DNA from: an uncultured Bacilli bacterium
GTDB taxonomy: Bacteria; Bacillota_I; Bacilli_A; RF39; UBA660
DNA: 6,178 nucleotides
Reading direction: 5' to 3'
NCBI GenBank assembly: GCA_947624535.1
Contig: CANQKU010000062.1
Coordinates: 1 to 6,178 of the forward strand
Positions within the stretch are counted from its first letter, which is position 1; each line of letters opens with the position of its first letter. A model generated the notes under the pieces. That model was not told where the DNA came from and made no database searches. It was given only the letters and a program-made list of their open reading frames with translations. A program made the position numbers and the translations under genes. Of the stretch, positions 1 to 5,714 are shown piece after piece.

Positions 1-113
1 CTGATTCTTCTAATTCGTCCTATGTGTGGTATGTCGACTACTACGGCAACTTGGACAGCGCTGGTGCGACGTACAAGGAGGGTGTCCGTGCCGTAGTCGT
101 CATTTCTAAATAA
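1..113 (+). CDS. 3' end of a surface/pilin-like protein with a possible variable C-terminal domain (partial)
   Basis: This open frame enters from the left edge (first full codon at base 3) and ends with TAA at 111-113, leaving 36 residues. The visible end contains SYVWYVDYYGNLDSAG and finishes GVRAVVVISK. Aromatic/Gly/Asn-rich stretches followed by a G-V-R-x-V-hydrophobic end are typical, from family knowledge, of C-type-lectin-like or DUF6273-like C-terminal domains on secreted or prepilin-type proteins of gut Bacillota. Base composition is very unlike the neighbours: bases 1-110 hold 55 G/C and only 22 A, while the following genes are strongly A/T-rich. Most codons end in C or T. The gene converges on the Fem operon and ends 13 bases before a shared hairpin. 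The N-terminus, signal and full function cannot be seen. The reading frame is well supported because the other two plus frames are broken or give no familiar sequence; the family call is tentative. Confidence 0.6.
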   Translation, partial: DSSNSSYVWYVDYYGNLDSAGATYKEGVRAVVVISK

Positions 114-126
114 AAATAAACAAAAT

Positions 127-150
127 AAAAACTATCGCTTGATAGTTTTT
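127..150. terminator. Shared bidirectional hairpin terminator
   Basis: AAAAACTATC (127-136), loop GCTT, GATAGTTTTT (141-150) form a perfect 10-bp inverted repeat. The arms end in A and T runs on both sides, so the hairpin is followed by a U-rich tract in either direction. It lies between two convergent genes, 13 bases after the stop of the left-edge gene, and it overlaps the TAA stop (149-151) of the minus-strand Fem gene. The stem is A/T-rich, so strength is uncertain, but the placement fits a terminator used from both sides. Confidence 0.7.
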
Positions 151-1312
151 AAAAATCCGTAATTTTTGAATTATGTTTTTTAGCATGTTTGTTATATCTT
201 TTATATATAAAATTATTTAAAACTAAATCAAATTCTCCAATTAACTCAACTACTTCTCCATTAAATCCCTTATAAAATTGATATAGTTCATTATTTTTAG
301 TAAAGTCATTATCTATACCATAAAAATTATATCGTTCAAATTGATTTTGATTAGCTTGTTTAATAGTTTCCCAAATTAAAGTATGAAGTGGATGAAAACT
401 AGTAAATTTATCATTAATAACAAAAGCTATAGTAGTTACTTCCTTACCATGATAAATTGAAATATTATATCCCATTACTACATTATGACCATATTCATAT
501 TGTAATTTTTGTATAGTTTCTAACTCAGTAGTAATTTCTTCACTTGTTTGTTTACTTTTTTCTTCTAAATTCTTTAAATAAGTATCAATATCCATTTCTA
601 CAGAATTAATTTTTATTTTATTTTCGTCTTGAAATATTTCATAAAATTCATCAAGATTAACTAAATTTTTTAAATAATTAATTTTATGTTTACTTGTTTT
701 AAATAAATCTATAATAGCAGGTATTTTATCTTTATTTACTTCTTTACAAGTAATAGCTTTTTCTTCATTATTATGTAATATACTTTTGTATGTAGTAGTT
801 AAATTTTTAAATAATTCATCAATAGTTTTATCTTTTAATGGAAGCGTATAAATAAAATTAGGTGTAGTTTGAACAAATTGATTTTCTTGGTATCCTAATT
901 CTTTTAATATAGTAAGTACTTTTTCATTATTAAATCCACCAGTAACATATTTACCTGAGGTATCTATTTGTTTTAATGGATAGTATGGATCTAGTCTTAG
1001 GAATGCTCCATCTCTTTCTTGAATAAATTTTTTAATCTCTTTGGTGAAAAATCTAAGTAGTTCTAAATCTTTAAAATTAACAATATACCCTCTAGGTGCA
1101 TAAAAAACTCTAGTTTTTGAGTATTTAAATTGTCTAGATAATAACATAGTAGCAGCTTTTATCTTTCCATTTTGGTCTACACCTAAAAAATATGTATGCC
1201 AGCCTAATTTTCTTTCAAATTCAGCATATTCTCTACTTTGAAAGAAGTTATCAGTTTCTTGTTCCATACAAAATTCTTTAAATTCTTGTTTATTGATTTC
1301 TATTAACTTCAT
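149..1312 (-). CDS. FemABX-family aminoacyltransferase, diverged paralogue
   Basis: This 387-residue protein belongs to the FemA/FemB/FemX family, which uses aminoacyl-tRNA to add amino acids to the peptidoglycan stem peptide, acting in the cytoplasm on a UDP- or lipid-linked precursor. Visible family marks are FFQSREYAEF (res 23-32), VFYAPRGYIVNF (69-80), LRLDPYYP (105-112) and, near the end, FYKGFNGEVVELIGEFD (346-362). A short helical stretch (about 238-275) sits where FemA-type enzymes carry a coiled-coil arm, but is much shorter than in the upstream paralogue. The central basic segment seen there (KTTRKRIEKAKK) is replaced by a poorly matching sequence (LTTTYKSILHNNEEK, 171-185). The start is ATG at 1310-1312, with AAGGAG 7 bases upstream inside the end of the preceding gene; the two genes overlap by 23 bases, suggesting translational coupling. 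The family call is firm. Amino acid, acceptor and activity are unknown, and it could have a changed or reduced function. Confidence 0.88.
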   Translation of the reverse strand: MKLIEINKQEFKEFCMEQETDNFFQSREYAEFERKLGWHTYFLGVDQNGKIKAATMLLSRQFKYSKTRVFYAPRGYIVNFKDLELLRFFTKEIKKFIQERDGAFLRLDPYYPLKQIDTSGKYVTGGFNNEKVLTILKELGYQENQFVQTTPNFIYTLPLKDKTIDELFKNLTTTYKSILHNNEEKAITCKEVNKDKIPAIIDLFKTSKHKINYLKNLVNLDEFYEIFQDENKIKINSVEMDIDTYLKNLEEKSKQTSEEITTELETIQKLQYEYGHNVVMGYNISIYHGKEVTTIAFVINDKFTSFHPLHTLIWETIKQANQNQFERYNFYGIDNDFTKNNELYQFYKGFNGEVVELIGEFDLVLNNFIYKRYNKHAKKHNSKITDF

Positions 1313-2600
1313 TTTTTAACTCCTTTTTAGACTTATTTAAAATCATATTTCTATAAAATGGTACTAATTTTTGAAATACAAAGTAGAAAAACGGTTTTAA
1401 TACATAGTCAAATTCTCCTAAAAATTCAATATAATCTCCACCAAATTTCTTTTTAAATTCATGTAGACCAAGTCTAGGATTATCTTTACTTAAGTCTCCA
1501 ATAGTACCGAATTGATCATAAATCTCAATATTATTTTCTTTACAATATTTAATATGTTCAAAATAAGTAGCATAGTTAGCATAACTTTCTGTTAAAATAT
1601 TATGATTTCCAGCATATAAAACCCATGCTTTATTACCATAAATTATAATCATATGAGCATTTAAACAAATAATATCTCCATACTCTTTTTGAGCTTGTTT
1701 ATATATTTTTATCTCTTTTTCTAAAAACTCTTGTTGACTAGTTAAATCTTTTAATTTATTTTTAGCATTTCTACTAAGATTAGATTTATCAATATCTTGT
1801 AGTTGTTTATCTATATTTTTTAATTCTTCATTATATTGTTTAATAATTTTTTTAGTATTAACTTTTCCTAAGAATAAAACAGCCATATTCTTCTTACTAA
1901 ATATTTCATATTGTTTTTGATAATAGTCTTTTGAATATGAAACGAAGTCTTTTCTATTTTCTGTTAAAGTCATTAATTGATAAAATGTATCTAAATCTTT
2001 TTCGCATCCTATAGATACTTCTACACCTAGTTTTTTAGCTTTTTCAATACGTTTTCTTGTTGTTTTAGAAAAGTGACTTACGATAGTATCTAAATCACTT
2101 GTTAAGTCAATTCTAAAAGTATATCTTGGCTGACTAGTTTCAAAATTCTTAGTAAAACCTAAATGACGATATCCAATTGACTTTAAATAAGAAAATATTT
2201 GATTAGCTTCTTTAGAAGAGTTTATGTTTTCTCCTAAGTAGTTAGTTTTATTCTTTATTATATCAGGATCAATTTTAAAAAAGATTGCTTTTTTTTGTTT
2301 ACAAAACTCTTTAATTTTTCTAGTCATATCTAATACTAATTCTTGATTTGAAAAATCAATAACAAATCCTCTAGGAGCATAAAAATAACAAAGTCCTAAG
2401 GGTAAAGATTTTTTTAATAATAAAGTTGCTGCGACAATTTTTTTATTATCATCTATAAGTCCTAAATAATAAGGATATAAGTTTTTTTTCTCTTTAGAAA
2501 ATTCTCCCCATTCATAAGATTGTAAAAAGTGTGATTTAGTTTTATGATTAATAACAAAATCTTCATATTCATCTTTTTCTAATTCGACTAGTTTGCTCAT
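1290..2600 (-). CDS. FemABX-family peptidoglycan bridge aminoacyltransferase
   Basis: This 436-residue protein has the full architecture of a FemA/FemB-type enzyme, close to their usual length of about 420. It carries SHFLQSYEWGEF (23-34), YFYAPRGFVIDF (72-83), FKIDPD (108-113), a basic segment KTTRKRIEKAKKLGV (179-193), and the terminal block LGLHEFKKKFGGDYIEFLG (377-395). Between about 247 and 308 lies a highly charged helical hairpin like the seryl-tRNA-synthetase-type coiled-coil arm of S. aureus FemA. Family knowledge gives the role: tRNA-dependent addition of an amino acid to the stem peptide, forming an interpeptide bridge or branch. The C-terminal KPFFYFVFQKLVP may touch the membrane. 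It is the first gene of a two-gene operon. The start ATG (2598-2600) has an AGGATGG site 8 bases upstream and a promoter before it. Whether it acts as FemX, FemA or FemB, and on which amino acid, cannot be read from sequence. Confidence 0.92.
   Translation of the reverse strand: MSKLVELEKDEYEDFVINHKTKSHFLQSYEWGEFSKEKKNLYPYYLGLIDDNKKIVAATLLLKKSLPLGLCYFYAPRGFVIDFSNQELVLDMTRKIKEFCKQKKAIFFKIDPDIIKNKTNYLGENINSSKEANQIFSYLKSIGYRHLGFTKNFETSQPRYTFRIDLTSDLDTIVSHFSKTTRKRIEKAKKLGVEVSIGCEKDLDTFYQLMTLTENRKDFVSYSKDYYQKQYEIFSKKNMAVLFLGKVNTKKIIKQYNEELKNIDKQLQDIDKSNLSRNAKNKLKDLTSQQEFLEKEIKIYKQAQKEYGDIICLNAHMIIIYGNKAWVLYAGNHNILTESYANYATYFEHIKYCKENNIEIYDQFGTIGDLSKDNPRLGLHEFKKKFGGDYIEFLGEFDYVLKPFFYFVFQKLVPFYRNMILNKSKKELKNEVNRNQ
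1320..1325 (-). promoter_or_regulatory. Ribosome binding site of the downstream Fem gene
   Basis: The minus strand reads AAGGAG, 7 bases before the ATG at 1312. It lies within the last codons of the upstream Fem gene and decides the start of the downstream gene, supporting coupled translation of the pair. Confidence 0.85.
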
Positions 2601-2622
2601 ACCTTACACCATCCTATTTTCT

Positions 2623-2631
2623 ATTATACCA
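2623..2631 (-). promoter_or_regulatory. Extended -10 promoter of the Fem operon
   Basis: The minus strand reads TGGTATAAT, a perfect TATAAT with the TGn extension. No good -35 hexamer stands 16-18 bases upstream, as is common for extended -10 promoters. The -10 ends 22 bases before the start codon, giving a predicted leader of about 16 bases. Confidence 0.8.
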
Positions 2632-2669
2632 CAAAACTAGTAAAAATAAGTGGTAATTAAAATAAAATT

Positions 2670-2695
2670 AAAAAAGAACACATTAGTTTGTGCTC
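2670..2695 (-). terminator. Rho-independent terminator of the small coiled-coil gene
   Basis: On the minus strand GAGCACA, loop AACTAA and TGTGTTC form a 7-bp stem (one G-T pair) followed by six T's. It begins at the stop codon of the 78-residue gene and separates it from the Fem promoter downstream. Confidence 0.82.
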
Positions 2696-2931
2696 TATAC
2701 CATATATATACTAGAATCATCATCCTCATTAGTACTGGGTTTAGAAATATATAGTTGATTCTTTTTCTCTAATTTGTTTACTCTATGTTCTAGTCTTCTA
2801 ACCTCTCTAGATAACCTATTTATTTGGTCTTCTAATTCAATAATTTTACTAGATGAAGGATTAGGATTATAAGGAAATGGATAATTCATCATATTCATAT
2901 CTGGTATCATTAAGTAAGGCATATTATTCAT
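2695..2931 (-). CDS. Small coiled-coil protein with Met/Pro/Asn/Tyr-rich N-terminus (hypothetical)
   Basis: I do not recognise a family for this 78-residue protein. Residues 1-28 are rich in Met, Pro, Asn and Tyr (for example PDMNMMNYPFPYNPNP, 10-25), a composition seen in spore-coat-like or surface-adhesive proteins. Residues 30-54 are a regular heptad helix with I30, L33, I37, L40, V44, L47, V51 and L54 alternating at steps of 3 and 4, so a dimeric or multimeric coiled coil is very likely. The tail is acidic (NEDDDSS). There is no signal peptide or membrane segment. It is a real gene: GAGGGAG sits 6 bases before the ATG, a TATAAT lies further up, and a hairpin terminator starts at its TAG. 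It is transcribed alone and divergently from trmB. A structural or scaffolding role is a guess. Confidence 0.75.
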   Translation of the reverse strand: MNNMPYLMIPDMNMMNYPFPYNPNPSSSKIIELEDQINRLSREVRRLEHRVNKLEKKNQLYISKPSTNEDDDSSIYMV

Positions 2932-2953
2932 AAATTACTCCCTCATTCGTTTT

Positions 2954-2959
2954 ATTATA
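2954..2959 (-). promoter_or_regulatory. -10 box of the small coiled-coil gene
   Basis: The minus strand reads TATAAT, ending 22 bases before the start codon. A weak -35 candidate (ATCACA, 2977-2982) lies 17 bases upstream. That position overlaps the -10 of the divergent trmB promoter. Confidence 0.65.
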
Positions 2960-2978
2960 TGCAAGTAGATATAAGTTG

Positions 2979-2987
2979 TGATAAAAT
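2979..2987 (+). promoter_or_regulatory. Probable extended -10 promoter of trmB
   Basis: TGATAAAAT fits the TGn plus TAAAAT form of an extended -10, one base off the consensus. It ends 20 bases before the trmB start codon. No convincing -35 is visible; that position overlaps the -10 of the divergent gene. Confidence 0.5.
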
Positions 2988-3007
2988 AACTATGAAAGAG
3001 GTATTAT

Positions 3008-3658
3008 ATGAGAATTCGTAATGTAAAAAATAAAGAAGTTAAACTAAACTCTTGTGAAAAATTAATTAAAAATCCTAAAGACTATTGTGGAAAGTGGATT
3101 ACTCTATTTAATAATAATAATCCTATCTACATTGAAATTGGAATGGGTAAGGGTAAATTTATTATAGAAAATGCTAAAAGATATCCTAATATTAATTTTA
3201 TTGGTATAGAAAGATTAGATAATATAGTAGTAAGAGCTATAGAAAAGTTAGATGAAGATCTACCTAATTTATTATTTATTCGTATGAATGCTTTAGAAAT
3301 AGATGAAGTTTTTAATAAAGAAATAAGTAGAATTTATTTAAACTTTTCAGATCCTTGGCCAAAACTTAGACACCATTTTAGAAGACTAACTAGTGAAATT
3401 TACTTAGATAAGTATGATAAAATATTTACTAATTCTAAAGAAATACATTTGAAAACTGATAATGAAGATTTATTTTCATATTCATTAGAGACATTATCAA
3501 AACATAACTATTACTTTGATGAAGTATTATTAAATGTCCATAAAAAAGAAATCCAAAACTGGATAACTACTGAATATGAAGAACGATTTAAATTAGAAAA
3601 TAAACCCATATTTTTCCTAAAAGCAGTTGCACATCATGTCCAAAATAGTAAAAAATGA
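3008..3658 (+). CDS. trmB: tRNA (guanine(46)-N7)-methyltransferase TrmB
   Basis: This 216-residue protein transfers a methyl group from S-adenosylmethionine to N7 of guanosine 46 in the variable loop of tRNAs, stabilising the tRNA fold in the cytoplasm. The full set of TrmB motifs is visible: the SAM-binding loop IEIGMGKGKF (42-51), the acidic strand end GIER (66-69), LNFSDPWPKLRHHFRRLTS (111-129), which carries the catalytic Asp and the SDPWPK signature, KTDN (149-152), and the C-terminal TEYEERF (188-194). Length matches the usual 210-220. The start ATG has AAAGAGG 6 bases before it. The gene ends in TGA with no hairpin after it, so some transcripts may run into the downstream operon. The N-terminus is a little divergent but the identification is firm. 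Confidence 0.97.
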   Translation: MRIRNVKNKEVKLNSCEKLIKNPKDYCGKWITLFNNNNPIYIEIGMGKGKFIIENAKRYPNINFIGIERLDNIVVRAIEKLDEDLPNLLFIRMNALEIDEVFNKEISRIYLNFSDPWPKLRHHFRRLTSEIYLDKYDKIFTNSKEIHLKTDNEDLFSYSLETLSKHNYYFDEVLLNVHKKEIQNWITTEYEERFKLENKPIFFLKAVAHHVQNSKK

Positions 3659-3688
3659 ATAGAAAATAGTTTAATTTTTACAAATATT

Positions 3689-3697
3689 TGTTATAAT
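3689..3697 (+). promoter_or_regulatory. Extended -10 promoter of the lipoprotein-YtxH operon
   Basis: TGTTATAAT is a perfect TATAAT with the TGn extension, in the 61-base gap after trmB. A weak -35 (TTTAAT) lies 16 bases upstream. The -10 ends 22 bases before the lipoprotein start, and AGGTGA at 3711-3716 is the ribosome binding site. Confidence 0.8.
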
Positions 3698-3719
3698 GAA
3701 ATATAAGAGTAGGTGAATA

Positions 3720-4376
3720 ATGAAAAAATTAGTGATAATACTCTCTATTTTCTCTATATTTTTAACAGGTTGTAGTATTCAAAGAATTAATGATAAAAAT
3801 ATAGATGAGATAATAGACAACATATTAAAGAAAGATACAAAGTTAAAAAATGTAAGTTTTGAAGGATATAGTTATTATACTCCTAAGGGATTAATCTTCT
3901 TAGAAAAAAATGAATATAATGCTACACTAAAAGATCAATATCAAAATTATTATTATTTATATATTGACGTAGTTAGTAAATATCATAATATTAAAGAAGA
4001 TTATAAAGTAGATTGGAGTTCTTTCTATTCAAAAAAAATAAAAAATAACAAGAAATATGGATATTTTGAAATTAATAAAGTAGATAATCAATATTTTATT
4101 GAAGCAATGTATTATTATATGAAAATAGAGACTTATGTAAAAGAAGAAAACTTAGAAGAAGCATGTATTAATATTTCTACTATATTATCATCTATTCACT
4201 ACAATAATAAGGTGTTAGATACTATTGTAGGAGAAAATATATTAGATTATAAAGAAGAAAATTATAATATCTTTAAAACTAAGAAAAATACTACTGATTT
4301 CTTAGATTATGTAAAAGAATTTGATACTATTGAAGAAAATGATGAAGATGAAATAAAAATAGAAGAGGGAGAGTAG
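3720..4376 (+). CDS. Putative lipoprotein of unknown function
   Basis: This 218-residue protein begins with a lipoprotein signal: MKK, a hydrophobic core (res 4-14), and the lipobox LTGC (15-18). It should therefore be lipidated on Cys18, cleaved by signal peptidase II, and anchored on the outer face of the membrane. The mature part is rich in Tyr, Lys, Asn and Asp/Glu, with a tyrosine-dense stretch (QNYYYLYIDV, 75-84) that looks like beta strands, a helical portion around 120-165, and an acidic tail (ENDEDEIKIEEGE). I recognise no catalytic motif and cannot name a domain. It is the first gene of an operon with the 343-residue charged protein 7 bases downstream, then the YtxG-like and YtxH-like genes. 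Context suggests an envelope role; no specific function can be supported. Confidence 0.85.
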   Translation: MKKLVIILSIFSIFLTGCSIQRINDKNIDEIIDNILKKDTKLKNVSFEGYSYYTPKGLIFLEKNEYNATLKDQYQNYYYLYIDVVSKYHNIKEDYKVDWSSFYSKKIKNNKKYGYFEINKVDNQYFIEAMYYYMKIETYVKEENLEEACINISTILSSIHYNNKVLDTIVGENILDYKEENYNIFKTKKNTTDFLDYVKEFDTIEENDEDEIKIEEGE

Positions 4377-4383
4377 ATATCTT

Positions 4384-5415
4384 ATGAAATTATTAGATAA
4401 ACTAAAGAATGCTCTTTTTGAAGAAGAATATGTTGAAGTAGAAGAAAAACCAAAGAAAAAGGAACTGAAAAGAGAAAAGGTAAGAAAAGAAGAGCCAGTT
4501 AAACCATCTAAACCAATTGCTAAAAAGATTGTTCAACCTGAAAGAAAAGAACCAATAATAAGAGATGAAGATACTGAACTATTAGATGAAGATTTTGAAA
4601 TAAAAAAACATGAAGAAAAAAAGGAATTTAAATTTCCAGTAATGGATGAAGATTTTAGAGTGGATGAAGCTCCTGTTGTTAAAAAAGAAAAAAAGATAGA
4701 TGAAGAGTTAAGTAAAAAAGAAGTTAAAGAAATAAAACGTGTTGAAAAGAAACAAGAAAAAGAAAAAAAATCAAAGCCATATGGGCTTGATGACTTTGAA
4801 ATTCCTGAAAAAGAGCATGGACTATATGAGAAAAAAGAAGAAAGAACTTACTTTAAACCATCTCCTATTATTTCTCCAATTTATGGAATATTAGATAAGA
4901 ATTATAAAAAAGATGATATTAGAGATAAAAAAGAAATTAGACTTACTAGTAGTTATGCTAAAGAAAATTTAGACTTTGATGAAGTAAGAAAGAAAGCTTA
5001 TGGAAGTTTAGCTGATGATATTGAAAAAGAATTTGAAGATATCAGTGATGAGATAGAAGAAGATATTGAAGAGACAGATCCAAATCCATTATTAGATTTG
5101 AGTGCTGCTCAAGATATGCCACAGGTTAAAAAAGTAACTGTAGGAGATGCTGAAGAATATTTTGAAGATTTAGGGTTAGAATATAATGTAGACTATAAAG
5201 ATATCTCCAAAGAAAAAGCAACAGGTAGACGAGTTCAACAACAAAATTATGAAGAAGATATAGAAATAGATGAGGAAGAAGAAACTCCACAAGTCGTACC
5301 TAAACCTGAAATTGAAGAAGAAAAAGAAGTAGTAATCAAAGAAGATACAGAGACTCAAGAAGATATAGATGATGATAATCTATTTGACTTAATTGACTCA
5401 ATGTATGATCAATAA
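4384..5415 (+). CDS. Charged, mostly disordered envelope/division-associated protein (possible SftA N-terminal-like)
   Basis: This 343-residue protein is mostly Lys/Glu/Asp-rich and probably disordered, with short conserved-looking islands. Residues 1-12 (MKLLDKLKNALF) form a likely amphipathic helix, followed at once by an acidic run, as in membrane-targeting N-termini such as SepF. A DEDF-type motif occurs three times (about 68-73, 88-92, 136-140). Residues 157-170 read FKPSPIISPIYGIL. A more folded patch (about 250-275, VTVGDAEEYFEDLGLEYNVD) follows, and the end is DDNLFDLIDSMYDQ (330-343), shaped like a terminal docking peptide. There is no ATPase or transmembrane segment. From memory, an F-x-P-S-x-x-x-SP-x-YG motif also occurs in the N-terminal region of Bacillus DNA translocase SftA, whose gene lies between trmB and ytxG; here the FtsK motor is absent. 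The ribosome binding site (GGGAG, about 12 bases upstream) lies in the end of the lipoprotein gene. Two consecutive TAA codons end it. Function is inferred, not established. Confidence 0.8.
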   Translation: MKLLDKLKNALFEEEYVEVEEKPKKKELKREKVRKEEPVKPSKPIAKKIVQPERKEPIIRDEDTELLDEDFEIKKHEEKKEFKFPVMDEDFRVDEAPVVKKEKKIDEELSKKEVKEIKRVEKKQEKEKKSKPYGLDDFEIPEKEHGLYEKKEERTYFKPSPIISPIYGILDKNYKKDDIRDKKEIRLTSSYAKENLDFDEVRKKAYGSLADDIEKEFEDISDEIEEDIEETDPNPLLDLSAAQDMPQVKKVTVGDAEEYFEDLGLEYNVDYKDISKEKATGRRVQQQNYEEDIEIDEEEETPQVVPKPEIEEEKEVVIKEDTETQEDIDDDNLFDLIDSMYDQ

Positions 5416-5420
5416 TAAAA

Positions 5421-5426
5421 AAGGAG
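5421..5426 (+). promoter_or_regulatory. Ribosome binding site of the YtxG-like gene
   Basis: A consensus AAGGAG stands 6 bases before the ATG at 5433, in the 17-base gap after the tandem TAA stops of the charged protein. It fixes the start of the short membrane protein. Confidence 0.85.
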
Positions 5427-5432
5427 AAAGAA

Positions 5433-5714
5433 ATGTTAGAAAGTGTGTTACCAATGTTGTTTTATCTATTTGGAATAATATTATTTATAGTATTAATTAT
5501 TTTAGGAATACGAGCTATTCAACTAATGGATAGAGCGGAAAAGTTAATGAGCAATTTAGAAGATAAAGTTAACTCATTAAATGGGGCATTTAATGTAATG
5601 AATAGACTTACTACTGGCATAGACTTAATTAGTAGTAAAGTAATTAATAGTGTTGCATTATGCATAGATAAAATATTTAAAAGAAAAAAGAAAGAGGATG
5701 ATAAGAATGAGTAA
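5433..5714 (+). CDS. Short DUF948/YtxG-like membrane protein
   Basis: This 93-residue protein has one N-terminal transmembrane helix (about 8-27, LFYLFGIILFIVLIILGIRA) followed by an amphipathic helix (30-58) with the pattern LMDRAEKLMSNLEDKVNSLN, and ends in a basic-acidic tail (KRKKKEDDKNE). This architecture, and its position directly before a YtxH-like gene, match the DUF948/YtxG family, which is usually longer (about 140 residues); this one would be a shortened form. In Bacillus, ytxG and ytxH belong to a general-stress operon; no such regulation can be read here. The stop overlaps the next gene's start by 8 bases (ATGAGTAA), so translation is probably coupled. A generic small membrane protein is the alternative; the biochemical role is unknown in the family. 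Confidence 0.8.
   Translation: MLESVLPMLFYLFGIILFIVLIILGIRAIQLMDRAEKLMSNLEDKVNSLNGAFNVMNRLTTGIDLISSKVINSVALCIDKIFKRKKKEDDKNE

Noticed and set aside
3659..3688. Possible terminator after trmB
   Set aside because: The gap is A/T-rich with a few T runs but no inverted repeat of useful length was found.
3656..3706. Read-through of the trmB TGA as Trp (Mycoplasma code)
   Set aside because: TrmB is already complete at its usual length, Trp is TGG in its conserved motifs, and the extension would run through the -10 of the next promoter.
5176..5358. Minus-strand open frame of 60 codons inside the charged-protein gene
   Set aside because: Its Phe/Tyr/Ile-rich translation is the mirror of Glu/Asp/Lys codons on the plus strand, and the plus-strand gene fully covers it with a clear reading frame.
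5698..5706. Upstream ATG for the YtxH-like gene (adds MIR)
   Set aside because: The AAAGAGG site touches this ATG with no spacing, while ATG 5707 has a normal 9-base gap and a typical YtxH N-terminus.
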